Shown: in pieces, positions 21,575-31,970 of the stretch
Layout: every line of letters starts with the position of its first letter
How positions within the stretch are numbered: position 1 is the first letter of the stretch
Assembly (NCBI GenBank): GCA_963662155.1
Contig: OY759261.1
Location: 38,283,996-38,347,995 of the forward strand
Length of the DNA: 64,000 bases
Direction: 5' to 3'
Source of the DNA: Lamellibrachia columna
Lineage: Eukaryota; Annelida; Polychaeta; Sabellida; Siboglinidae
Notes under the pieces: generated by a model
Databases searched by the model: none
What the model saw: the letters and a program-made list of their open reading frames with translations, nothing else
What the model was told of the DNA's origin: nothing
Position numbers and translations under genes: made by a program

Positions 21575-21836
21575 TTGCTTGTTAAACGCATCGGCAATAT
21601 TTTCCGATCTGATCCATGCACATTTACATGCATATGCCATGTCAGAGATGGTATGGATACCACTAAAACTTGCAAGTCTACCGTGGCTGATAATTTATGC
21701 GTTTCTAGTAGAAGGAACCATTTCGTCAAACCACCAACGCCAATTAGCGATGATTAATGACATAGTGTTCATAAGAATCAACGAAATATGTGGATTGTGA
21801 CCTGCAATGCAACTTGTTGTACTTGTAAAGCAAATA
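21575..21836 (+). other. Possible 3' end of TSP1/EGF gene
   Basis: After the EGF-like exon, an open segment to a TAA at 21757 is cysteine-rich (DPCTFTCICHVRDGMDTTKT, then CKS and LCVSS), and an AATAAA signal lies at about 21830. This could be the last exon and 3' UTR, but the acceptor is not evident, so the link is tentative. Confidence 0.25.
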
Positions 21837-21839
21837 AAA

Positions 21840-22408
21840 CATTGAAATGCATGTCACCTCATCGACTGAAAACGTTGAAACTGTAGTAACGGTAGTGTGT
21901 TAAATATATGCATTGCTGCTATTATTTTATGGAACAATATCGTCCAAGTCAACACAAAGTTTTGTTTCACTTTCAGAAAGAAAATACGCTAGTGCAAATA
22001 CTACTACATCCATCAACGTATTTGCGATTGCAGGATCAGGTGACTCAAATGGTTAAATCTATAACCTTAATATATGTAAATATTACATTAATATTTATAT
22101 TCAAAGCCATGATATATACCCTCACAAACAGATTCAAGATATACTGTTTGAGGCAAGGAAGGGAAATCAGGGTATCAGGGTGGATCCTATGCTACCTACC
22201 AACTGTGGTCTTATTAATATGTACATGTATATTGGCATATTGTTTGTACATATGTGTTGTTTGAAAACACACGAGCCTTACATTGGGATTTGTTCAAAAT
22301 ACATTATTAGTGTTACATTAAATATGTTTAGCATTACATTTGACACATTTATTTCACGTCAAGGCAGATAGGGAGGGAATGAGTGTGTGGGGGATGGGTG
22401 TGTGGATT
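21840..22408. other. Unassigned AT-rich DNA
   Basis: No recognised gene or repeat. It grades into GT-rich sequence before the palindrome at 22409. Confidence 0.35.
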
Positions 22409-22537
22409 TGTGTGTATTCCAACGATGCCACATAATGATCCATTTATCAGTACAATATAATATAATTGACTTGTGTCCTATATATATATATATTATATTG
22501 TACTGATAAATGGATCATTATGTAGCATCGTTGGAAT

Positions 22538-22544
<7 letters not shown>
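22409..22544. repeat. Inverted repeat with ~52-bp arms
   Basis: The left arm (about 22411-22464: tgtgtattccaacgatgcca...) is the reverse complement of the right arm (about 22489-22542), with one or two mismatches and a ~25-base loop of mostly TA and tgacttgtgtccta. It could extrude as a hairpin. Confidence 0.85.
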
Positions 22545-22603
<59 letters not shown>

Positions 22604-22647
22604 AAACGTAGGACAAACAATACACACACGCACGCGCGCACGCACAC

Positions 22648-22698
<51 letters not shown>
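22545..22698. repeat. TA and CA/CG microsatellites
   Basis: (TA)n at about 22549-22600, an acacgcacgcgcgcac stretch near 22622-22648, and a second (TA)n to 22697. Confidence 0.95.
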
Positions 22699-22700
<2 letters not shown>

Positions 22701-23818
22701 TTTATGCAACTCACTAGGTGCATAACAATTTTTATGAGGTAACCAAGACAGGTCGTCGTTAAACTTGCCCTGGGTGTCCGAGACTACACCGGAACTATTT
22801 GGCCAAATAAATTGTATTACTCCGCGCTAGCCAGCCAATCACGGCTTAGCGGAAACCAGTCCAAACCGGAGCCAGTAGCTTGAATCTTTCGCTCCTGCTT
22901 CAGTCTCTGCATTGCGAAGTTGTGACTAAAATTTGTCTCTCGAAATATTTTGTTTTTTACCAACCGTTTTCAAATACGTTTTGAGAGTCCACACTTCGAT
23001 CTGCGTCTACTGACTTGCAGGAGGAAGATCGCCTCAACACTCGTTTCAGGCTGAGTATCGTTTCAATTGTTATTACTTCGTCGGTTGCCTCGTGGTTAAT
23101 TTGTTCTTGTTTCGTTTTATGTTTAAACTTCCCGCAATCGGCCATTCAATATGTCGGCGGCGAAGTCGGATCTAGATGTACTTGTGCTTGGGCATAGCCA
23201 TGCGTATTGGTTGGGCGCCCTCCTCCCCACCTTTCTTCCTTATTCTCAATGCTTAGTTTAAATGTGATTGTACATCGTTGATGAAATAGGAAGTTGGAAG
23301 ATGTCGAAACCGCTTTCCCCACTTTTGGCCTAATATAAGATGAACACGGGGGTTTGTCCCCTAGTATTTGGTGTTCATGGGGTTTTCTGCGCAGACAGGC
23401 TTCCTGTTTCTTCATCGGTATTCTTGGCTTATGTTTATATAGGTTAGCGAAATGGTCCCACCTGTTTGTAATTAAATTTGTGTATTGGTGGTGGAATGTC
23501 TGTATTCTTTGCATTACATGTTCATGACGACTTCTTGATGTATATATGTTATCGTCATGCTTGTAGGAATGTGGGCTCTGAGAAACTTGCCGGACGGGGC
23601 TGTACATGTGTTCAGTTCCTGTCGGGTTTGCTTAGAGGAGCTCACATTCCTGTTAATGTTCTTCCCAAAGTGGCTGCGTGATAAGCAGTCCACTTTGCAA
23701 TAAAAAACGTGATTTATTTGGCCTGTTTCAATTCACTCCTACATCGGACTTGTGTTGGTTATTGCATAAATATATATTTGTGTGTGCGTGCGCGCGAGTG
23801 TGTTTATTGTGCCAATTA
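22699..23818. other. Unassigned moderate-GC DNA
   Basis: Open stretches occur on both strands, including a + strand MSAAKSDLDVLVLGHSHAYW start at about 23151 that faintly recalls SGNH-hydrolase starts found in retroelements, but it stops after about 37 codons. An aataaa lies at 23700. No gene is called. Confidence 0.3.
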
Positions 23819-23824
23819 AACATG

Positions 23825-23825
<1 letters not shown>

Positions 23826-23876
<51 letters not shown>
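23826..23876. repeat. (TA)n microsatellite
   Basis: About 25 uninterrupted TA units. Confidence 0.95.
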
Positions 23877-24059
23877 TATGCTGTGCACCTTTCAGAAACT
23901 GACATCCACTAACCTTCTGGTCACGAGTAAAATTTAAACAACTTTAGACTAACCACATCTTTTTCATATGTTTATGATTGGCTTGACTATTAAAAAAACC
24001 TGTCCCAGACGCGGTACCTCTGTAATTCGTAGCCGATTCAATTAAGAGCGTGCAATTAA

Positions 24060-24290
24060 TATACCAAGTTGTTTCTCTCACTTACTCTCCATCCCTGTCC
24101 CCCTCTCCCCATATACTTCCATCTTCCTCCCTATCCTTCCATATTCCTACCTCTTCCAACTCTCCAACCCTCTCCAATCTTCTCCCACCCTCTCCCTCCA
24201 TCTCAATCCATCTTCTTCATCTCCATCCCTCTCCCAATCTCCATCTCCCTCTTGCTCCCTCCCTCTCCTCCACTCCCTCTCCCTCTGCAT
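24060..24290. repeat. Pyrimidine-rich low-complexity tract
   Basis: About 230 bases of C/T-rich sequence made of tccctctccc and ccatct variants on the + strand. The open frames rich in Pro, Ser and Leu come from composition. Confidence 0.85.
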
Positions 24291-24349
24291 ATATGTTACT
24301 TTTGGTGTTCGTTACACCATTATCTATATTAATTAGCTGCGCTGTCATA

Positions 24350-24545
24350 TTAGCATAAACGTTCTGGGATCAAATCCAACAGCTAACACAGGAGTTTCAA
24401 CCAATAGCTTTTAGTGTCTATTCCGAAAGACACAGGCAAAGTGGGTGAGCAACATTATGAAAACTTCGAAACGGAGGAGGTTGAATTGAACAACCGTCCT
24501 CTCGGTTGACAGGCGGGGGCTCTAACCATTAGACAACTGCTCCCT
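24350..24545 (-). mobile_element. tRNA-Asp-like SINE
   Basis: The minus strand from 24545 reads gggagcagttgtctaatggt, then gccccgcctgtca with GTC in the anticodon position, and a B-box-like ggttgttcaattc. This resembles tRNA-Asp but the acceptor stem does not pair and a non-tRNA tail follows to about 24350. A pol III-derived SINE head is the best call. Confidence 0.6.
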
Positions 24546-24617
24546 ACGGAATAAGCAGTTGGTTCTAGCACTGGCGTGTCGGGTTCCAAGGAATGTGACC
24601 AAATTACAACTTAAAAC

Positions 24618-24727
24618 GCAATATAGCTTATAAAGATTATATTAATACGCCATATAGCATATTAAGGTTGCATTATTACACCATATAGCGTATACAGATT
24701 ACATTAATACGTCATATAGCGTACTCA
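24618..24727. repeat. 38-bp degenerate tandem repeat
   Basis: Three units with catatagc, a gttataaagatta-like centre and attaatacg. Confidence 0.75.
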
Positions 24728-26784
24728 TTTTATGATAAAGTTAACACATATCGTCGTTGTACGCTGTCTATTCATGTTTGTCATCATACGCTGAATGTTC
24801 ATACATGTATGTTTGTATGCATTCGTCAACAAGAACTCTCTGTGAGTGTTTATGCTCAAACATAGTTGAATAAACGTCAAGCACAAATAAAAAATAAATG
24901 CATCATGGTTGATTGTTTTATTTCCACGGTGTAACCATTAATAACAATTTAAAGATGAAATGTCGTACATGTTATTACATTATTGGAATTGTGAACTCAT
25001 TAAAGGATTTTTTGCAAAAAAAAGTTAGGATTGTACAATTGCTACATCCACACATTAGCTAATGTACATGTAGCTCTAAAAATACACATGCGATCCAGCG
25101 ACTTTATCAATTGGACGTGTCAATCTTCTGGTCACTTGATCTCGTGTAAACAGAAGGGTGCCAGAAATTCGGTTTCAAGGTAGAAAAACCCACTGCCTGG
25201 CTGGGTGAAGGCGTCGTAGCCCATCGGCTGGCATTCGCAGCCACACGGGCGACAGGAACACTACGACAACATTACGTGACTTAGCTCTACTATTTCTGCT
25301 CGCCATACCATCTGGCGAGCAGAAGGAGAACTACGTCACTTAATTCAGTTCACGAAGAAGGAACCAATAGTTGGCGAAACGTTGAAGTGAGTAAACTATT
25401 ACAGTTGTGCTCAAAAGAAAATTTATATTAAATTATTCTTCAAGCATGATGGACATTTTGACCAGCACCAACGATGTTGCAAAAATATACCTGAGAGAGT
25501 TATCTACGACGGTGTGTATGCTATGCCAATTAATCAGAAGTATGTAAAAAAATTAGCGATAACTGCATAAGTGGTGAAGCTGTTTGCCTTCTTGAACTAT
25601 GATTATGCAAGCATTTGGTGCAACATACTGCTTAGCTGATAAGATTTGTTAAAATAGTTATTCAACATTTTTATTAATTGTGAATTTGCTAAGTCATTCA
25701 TAACATAGATGTATTCAAACTAGTAGTAACAAGCTTGGTCTACCTTCTTTACAAATACAGTCTTCATTGCCCAGCGCTACACATGCATTTAAATACCATT
25801 TTCCTATCAAAGAATACTGCATAGCCATTCAAAATTTGCATCAAAATCATTGACATTTAGTGGGTGGCACGAATCGGTGTATCATAAGGATCCATGCAAA
25901 TCATTCGATTGAAGAACTTGCAGTTGGACGTGATTGACTCATGATATAGATCTATAGCGCGTCGGTGACTGCACTTGGGGCGTAGGTCTGGCAACAGGAC
26001 GACGTATGTATCGCAAGACCTTCTTTCAGCAAGATACTTGTTTGAATCGAGTAACACGATTATCAATCAAAGCATCAACCAGCCATTTGACACAGGAAAG
26101 GGAAGACAAGCAGTTGTTGTTATGTAACCATTGTTTACCGTTAGTTAGGTAGACGAACTAGAGGACGCGGAGTAGCGGTAGTAGTTTATGTCCAATGCAG
26201 GTCAAATATAGTCGAACAACTGTGAACTGCCAATACGCCAATGGCATATTTATCCACTTGTAATAAGTAGTGCCATGTTTTAAATAGTGATACTGTAGAT
26301 TTAATTAGTGTTAAATATTTGTCGGTTGCTATCGAAGCTACTTTCTCTGACATCACAACAAATAAAATAACTTTAGTATGTTAGGTAACTCATCAAAATG
26401 ATACCATTATGCACTCCTTTGTAATTGTCGATATTGGCATCGTCATCAGTGTCAATATTGTCATAGTCATCGTTGCAGCATCGTCTTAGCGAGTCAGAAT
26501 GGTTAACCCCACCTAGCGGATCTTGCACAAACTCAAAACGGTTACCCCACCTAGTGGGTCTCGCATAAACTTGTTATCGTAGAGGTAAAATAGTGTTAAT
26601 ACAATTGTCAATTATCGACATATTCATAAATAGTTGTTGTATAAATATTAACTATGCCCGATAGTCTTTATAATCACAGTACAATTATGCTAGTGTTATT
26701 GTTACATGTAGCTAACTATGTAGCTAATTATGTAGATTCACAATCATAATCATGTGAACAATGAATGCATGAAAGAATGGTCAC
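24728..26784. other. Intergenic DNA with a small hairpin
   Basis: No gene recognised. At 25296-25322 a perfect 10-bp stem (ctgctcgcca / tggcgagcag) encloses a 7-base loop. Around 26484-26575 a ~45-bp unit (ggttaccccacctagtgggtctcgca) is repeated twice imperfectly. Short mirrored words occur near 25258-25340. Confidence 0.4.
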
Positions 26785-26988
26785 CTCCAAGCGTCGATAC
26801 GTAATTTTCTTTGCCTTCCCTGGAAGAAAACGAGTCGATTAAACACCCTGGTTGAAGTCCGCCCCCATTGGGGTAGAAGTCAACATGTCCGAGGGATTTA
26901 AGTAATCCCATTGCCATGGCAATCGCTTCCACCCCGTTCGTGTGTATGACATCAAAGAAGTCCGCATCAGTCTGCGAGGGTATCAATT
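26785..26988 (-). CDS. Lipase-family exon
   Basis: A 204-bp minus-strand exon, phase 1 at both ends, entered at ataaag and left at ggag/gtgacc. It encodes SQTDADFFDVIHTNG and LGHVDFYPNGGGLQPGC, a hallmark of pancreatic-type triacylglycerol lipases, where DADFVDVIHT and GHVDFYPNGG..QPGC follow the catalytic Ser and Asp. Such enzymes are secreted and hydrolyse ester bonds of lipids. The exons carrying the GxSxG nucleophile and the catalytic His were not found nearby, so the gene is either interrupted by long introns beyond what I could recognise or is a fragment. A long TA tract directly abuts its acceptor. Confidence 0.6.

Positions 26989-26992
<4 letters not shown>

Positions 26993-27066
<74 letters not shown>
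26993..27066. repeat. (TA)n microsatellite
   Basis: About 36 TA units immediately upstream (minus strand) of the lipase-like exon. Confidence 0.95.
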
Positions 27067-27070
<4 letters not shown>

Positions 27071-27191
27071 AATAATAGTAATAATAAATAACATATAGTT
27101 TCAAACAATCTCAATTACCAATAATTATCAATAATAATAATAATAGATTGGAGACGTGCTACATAACAAGGAGAATCTACTTTAAGTGCTT

Positions 27192-27300
<109 letters not shown>

Positions 27301-27302
27301 GC

Positions 27303-27480
27303 ACGGTATCCGTGTCCTAGTGATGAGCTCTCCAACAACGGGTTTCGATGGAGTGACCACACTTGTCCTGATGTTGAGCACTTCCGGACATTCGGGAAGG
27401 AGCAAGTGATCAAAGGGATGAAAGTCCTTGAAATAGCCCACACTAGGACAACAGCCTGAATCTGCGTGGTGCCACTCATC
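27303..27480 (-). pseudogene. Possible N-terminal lipase exon
   Basis: The minus strand reads [20 protein letters not shown] then [20 protein letters not shown]. This loosely matches the N-terminus of pancreatic-type lipases (LGCF..., PF, LPxSPEVINTRFLLYTR). It lies upstream of the lipase exon on the same strand, in the expected order, but exons for the nucleophile region would have to fit in 300 bp of TA repeat, which they do not. Splice sites are weak. Possibly remnants of a deleted gene. Confidence 0.35.
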
Positions 27481-27539
27481 ATTATCTTAAAATCATATGA
27501 TATAGGGTAACTTATGCCTATTCTAACAAGATGGTCCAA

Positions 27540-28416
27540 ATGTGTTTTAGTGCACTGTCATTTTGTATTAAATTTGAACGATTCGAGTCGAATCGCATGT
27601 TTACATATTGCATGCTGAACGGTGCAGCAGCAGACCAGGTTGAAGCATGTTAGCTACGTTGTTATTAGATTATTTAATCATGTACTACTCCCAATTGTTA
27701 TTTCGGTATTTAAAGGGAATAACAACAACAATTGCTTGAAATAATATTATATTACATTTTGTAGCATATTTCCATTTCTACAACATCGAAAAATTCATTA
27801 GAATTCCATTAATTAATAATTCCAAATACTACTCTGTTCTACCGGCTTGCCTCAAATATGTATATTTTCGGCATATTATCGGCAAGCTTCGACCTGACGT
27901 CAATGATGATAAGGAAGTGTTACGAGACTGGGACTTTATATTCATTCACCGTACCGTTGACAGCGATAGCCGTTTAGAAGCAAGCGTCACACTGGTTTAT
28001 TGTGCGTCATTCGATTGTAATGCAAACAGTAGTTAGAATAAAGTAATATGTACTTGGTTTAAGTTCCCTAAGTTTAAAAAAAAACGTCAAGCCGACGAAG
28101 CACAGCCGGCTTTGCTCGCTTGAAGAAAACTTGTTTCGACTGCGATCCGGGCCAGAAAAGATGGCGGAGTAAAACGGGCATAGTGACCAAACGATTGTGT
28201 TTCTTCATCAGTGACGTCAAAAAACTATGTGATCGCTCATCTCATTAACTTCGAATGTTACGCGCGCTTTGCGAGTTAGACGCAATACACATCTGATTTT
28301 ACCTATAAATAACATTTTCCACATTTTTTAAAATTTTGGCATGGAGTACATACACCATTAAAATTAGTGTACACACAGAAAGAAGCATTTTAGCTGAGAC
28401 TTTGTTGTTATTCCCT
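27540..28416. other. Unassigned DNA
   Basis: No coding signature. It contains aagatggcgg (about 28157), a YY1-like motif, and a gccgacgaagcacagccggc hairpin near 28092. Confidence 0.35.
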
Positions 28417-28905
28417 TTAACAAGATTTAACAAGATTACAATCCAAGGCAACGTCGGCATATAGACAAAGAAGCCATTGACTTATCGAGAGTCAAACAAT
28501 GTTTCTTCTATGTGTAAACCACCCTTCTGAGATAGCTGGCTATTTTATTTTAAACATATTTACACTTCTAGCATTTACACAATATGTATATAATTTGTTC
28601 CATTCAATTATCGTTCTGAGAATAAGTACTTTCTGGTATCCATTCTACACTGATTATGCTACCTCGTGGACTATCTTCTACACTGATCTTGTTACCTCGT
28701 GGGCTATATTCTACACTGATCCTGTTACCTCGTGGACTATCTTGTACACTGATCCTTTTACCTCGTGGGCTATATTCTACACTGATACTCTTACCTCATG
28801 GAGTATATTCTACACTGATCCTGTTACCTCGTGGTCTATCTCCCTTAAGTGAGAATAAATATTTCTATCAATATTTTCATACCAATCCAATATCTTAAAA
28901 ACTTG
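28417..28905 (-). pseudogene. CR1-type LINE 3' fragment with 33-bp array
   Basis: The minus strand matches the 3' end of the LINE at 34313-39804: VFKILDWYENIDRNI then, beyond the array, DQCRMDTRKYLFSE, IIEWNKL, CVNARSVNMF, and the shared 3' UTR gactctcgataagtcaatgg and terminal ttgttaaatcttgttaaa. Between these coding pieces (28640-28850) lies a 33-bp tandem array built from the LINE's own GHEV..DQCRM codons. Confidence 0.8.
28640..28850. repeat. 33-bp minisatellite inside a LINE fragment, 6 copies
   Basis: Units of 33 bp (tacactgatcctgttacctc, then gtggactatcttc) start at 28646, 28679 and so on. Because the unit is a multiple of three, the + strand reads as a repeating DPVTSWTIFYT frame that is not a gene. 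The last unit on the minus strand continues directly into LINE codons, showing the source. Confidence 0.9.
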
Positions 28906-29648
28906 ACTTGGATGAGCTGAATCCAAACAATTATGTTGGTATTTTGTGGGAGTGGCCCTTGACCATCTAAATGGCAAAAAGGCGCCAGCTTTGCCCACAA
29001 AATAGAAGGGTGTTTGTCTATATCGTGGGCAAATCGGGCGGGCGCCATTTCCTTTTTATATCGGGTGTTAAGGACACCTCCCACAGTTTCTAAAATCGCA
29101 TTTTCGCTTCAGCACACTCAAATTACCATAAAAGCGTTTGTTGGTATGTTTTAGTAAAAAAAAATGCCTACGGAACCCCTCTAAAGAGACATATTTGGAT
29201 TTTGGCACCAGTCTATTATTTAGGTGGCTGGTCGGACGTCATATCAATGATGACGGCTGCTATATGTGAAATGCGTTCGTGTGATCTTCATTTTCAAAAC
29301 AATTAATACAGTACAACATGAAACATATGTTTTATTTAACTTTTACTAGTTCACAAGTATACGCACATATGACATTTCATGACAATATAATCTAACTTAT
29401 TGAATCAGTATTTTATCCTACTGTAAAAAAAAAATGGAAAAACAGTACGACAGTAGACGATGTTGTGTTAAACATTGCAACAACAACGTCATACTATATG
29501 ATGGCTGCATGGATAGACCAGGCCTGAATGTTACCCACATTCAATTTAATTTCTCGAACGAAGCACAGGTCAACGGGATGCGAGGCGTTGTATTCTAGCT
29601 AAATCATCGTTCAGTCAATACTACTAAAATGCAAGTTATGAAGCACAT
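28906..29648. other. Unassigned DNA
   Basis: Begins with a segment possibly belonging to the CR1 remnant, then a stretch from ttaaggacacctcccacag (about 29067) that has the look of a repeat border. No gene recognised. Confidence 0.3.
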
Positions 29649-30029
29649 TTAACAGAGTCTGCCATTGCAACAGCTTTTCCAGTGGCTGTCGAAGGCTTGG
29701 GTTCCGCAACACGCAGGATTGAAAGGTTTGTTCTGAATTCGCCCACCGCAGCAAATCTTCCAGTGGCTGTCGAAAGCTTGGGTTCCGCAACACGCAGGAT
29801 TGAAAGGTTTGTTCTGAATTCGCCCACCGCAGCAAATCTTCCAGTGGCTGTCGAAAGCACTGGTGCCGCAGCATGCTGGGTTGAACGGTTTGCTGACAAC
29901 GTTTCCACCACAGCACATATAAAATGATGAGTCGTATGTCCGATGACCGCAAACAGACCTCGACGTCATCCATGCGTCCGTCAATGCAATACTAGCGACA
30001 ATCACCAGCAGCAAGAATGTAGCTTTCAT
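29649..30029 (-). CDS. Small secreted galaxin-like protein
   Basis: A complete 126-residue reading frame. Residues 1-19 are a signal peptide (hydrophobic TFLLLVIVASIAL, likely cut after TDA). The mature part has seven di-cysteine pairs at 39-40, 53-54, 66-67, 80-81, 93-94, 107-108 and 120-121, alternating 14 and 13 residues apart, plus single Cys27 and Cys126. The unit PFNPACCGTQAFDSHWKICC is repeated every 27 residues. Paired cysteines spaced this way are the mark of galaxin repeats, known from coral skeleton and, in shorter forms, from other invertebrates including a squid light-organ protein. It is much shorter than coral galaxin. Two 81-bp units are essentially identical in DNA, so the gene grew recently by tandem duplication. 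An acceptor-like tgttccag 10 bases before the ATG suggests a 5' UTR intron. Likely extracellular; role unknown. Confidence 0.8.
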   Translation of the reverse strand: MKATFLLLVIVASIALTDAWMTSRSVCGHRTYDSSFYMCCGGNVVSKPFNPACCGTSAFDSHWKICCGGRIQNKPFNPACCGTQAFDSHWKICCGGRIQNKPFNPACCGTQAFDSHWKSCCNGRLC

Positions 30030-30334
30030 AAGGCAACTCCTGGAACATGTAGATTATAACAACGATTATAATACTGGTGGTTTTATGTTGCCAAAGATTC
30101 AAGTTAATATATACAAGTAAGCTGCAATATGCGTGACCAAAATGAGACAAATCACGTCAGCGTCACGACCATGACCAGGAATCAACGGTAGATACCCCCT
30201 TTGCTTCTGTCAGAATATACAGTTAGGGTGGTACCATTCCATGGTTCCAAACAACTTGTTCATAATAGATACTTGGGAAGAAATTTCGGCGGAAAAAAAA
30301 CTTTCGATTATCAACGTTTGGGGCGGAACACTTA

Positions 30335-30437
30335 CACCACCAACACCGACACCATCAACACGCACACCATCAACACCTACACCATCAACACTTACACCAT
30401 CAACACCGACACCATCAACACCTACACCATCAACAGC
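30335..30437. repeat. 18-bp tandem repeat
   Basis: About six units of acaccatcaacacctac-type sequence; the + frame reads TPSTPTPST and the minus frame VDGVGVDGV. The flanking + frame (30241-30594) has no recognised domain. Confidence 0.85.
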
Positions 30438-30599
30438 ACCAGAAGAAAGTTGCCAGCGCACCCGATCAACAAGCGCTAACTTGAAAGTCACTCAAACAAT
30501 AGCTGTTAAACAGGCAGAACAGCGCCCAGTATCAAATCCAAGGACAGCCCACATTACACCGACTGACCAGAAGCCTGGTGGGGCAATGCTTTAGTAAAT

Positions 30600-31210
30600 A
30601 CCAGGGAGAGTGAAAGAACATGAAGGCCTCGTAATTCAAGCCTGGAATTGTGGACACTTGTCAACTGAAATGCAAACCACACAGCTGAAACAATACCAGC
30701 AGGGCAGAGTAGAGCCTATAAACAAATTATTACCTGACTCGTAGTTCTAGACTGTAGATATTCCACCATACTATAACGTTAGACATGTTTTATTGTTTGC
30801 AAACAACACTTAAATAAGATGATGAACATTCTGAGTTTGATCACTTTAACACAAAACCTCGGTAACAATTAACGGCTGAACCGATTAGTTGTTTAGTCGT
30901 ACTGAAAAATGTGATTAATGGCGCAAGAAATGGAGACATACATCGAGTTTTATAATTACTTCCTTGTGCATCCGTTGAAAGAAATGCAGTTATCAAGTTA
31001 AGCTCCATAGCCTAGTAGCGATAATAAGGAATGTAGATATCTTGAATGATTTCTGAATTGTAAGTCCGCAAGTCCTGTTTCAACAGCTATTCCTTCTTTG
31101 AAAGGGAAATGGATATGTAAGTTATGGCGTTAATACACCGAATGGTTGTATGGCAATATTCTATTGTCACGACTTGCGGAAATAAAGATCGTGTTACCAC
31201 ATTTCAAATA
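30600..31210. other. Unassigned DNA
   Basis: No gene, RNA or clear repeat recognised. Confidence 0.35.
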
Positions 31211-31465
31211 CTTGCCATCCGGTTACGTCACGGGTATGCAAGAAACTATACGTTACACTTGCGATTACACTGCGCCACGGGTATGAAAGAAATTAAACGT
31301 TACACTTGCCATCAGGCTGCGCTGTGCGTATGTAAGAAACTATACGTTTAAAAGGTTCACGGTAAGTTACAAGGTCAAGGTCAAGATACGTTTAACAAGG
31401 TAAAGATACGTTACACTTGCTATCAGGCTACGCTACAGGTATTCGAAAAAAAAACTATACATTTA
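31211..31465. repeat. ~55-bp degenerate tandem repeat
   Basis: Four diverged units combining tgccatcaggctgcgct, gggtatgaaagaaa and tatacgttacacttg. Confidence 0.7.
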
Positions 31466-31829
31466 ACAGGGACACCGAAGATGCATTGTAAACGTTACAA
31501 TGACAGTTGTGGCAAACATTATCTCACCTAGTAAAATGATTTTCTCTGAAACATAAACAACTCGCTATATGTGGTCTGAGAATTGTTCGGGATGTTAATT
31601 GCCAAATATAACATGCAAGACTGAAGCCGCTTAATAACAGTGTAGTTGAGTTTAAGATATAATTATATATCTATGATATAATTAGTAAAACAAACTTCGG
31701 CAAAAGTCGGCTACATTTACAATATTATATCTATGGCGGCAGTCAGTGTCTACTTACATGACGTATGGCTTGTCACTAATGACTTGGTTCGTATCTTCGT
31801 GTGTGTGATGTGACGACGTTGTTGCTCTG
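31466..31829. other. Unassigned DNA
   Basis: AT-rich; tgacgta (near 31760) is CRE-like. Nothing else is evident. Confidence 0.3.
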
Positions 31830-31970
31830 TTTTGGTCGATGCAGCGCCGTGTCTTATATAGCGTTAGTTACCGCGGTGGGTCACTTCCTGGTGAAGCCGG
31901 ATATGTTTGGTCGATGCCGCGCCGTGTCTAGTTACTGGGTCACTTCCTGGTGAAGCCGGATCTGTTTTAT
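31830..31970. repeat. Imperfect tandem duplication with promoter-like words
   Basis: The block ttggtcgatgc..gcgccgtgtct...gggtcacttcctggtgaagc is present twice (about 31832 and 31908). Each copy has an ETS-like acttcctg; only the first has a TATA-like cttatatagcg. Promoter function is speculative. Confidence 0.6.

Noticed and set aside
24050..24358. + strand Ser/Pro-rich frames of 87-102 codons
   Set aside because: Composition effect of a CT-rich tract; no domain or splice support.
24473..24545. tRNA-Asp gene on the minus strand
   Set aside because: The anticodon arm and B-box resemble tRNA-Asp but the acceptor stem does not pair and a non-tRNA tail follows; SINE head is a better fit.
25296..25322. 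Rho-independent terminator-like hairpin
   Set aside because: No T run follows and bacterial termination is not relevant here; listed only as a small hairpin in the spacer.
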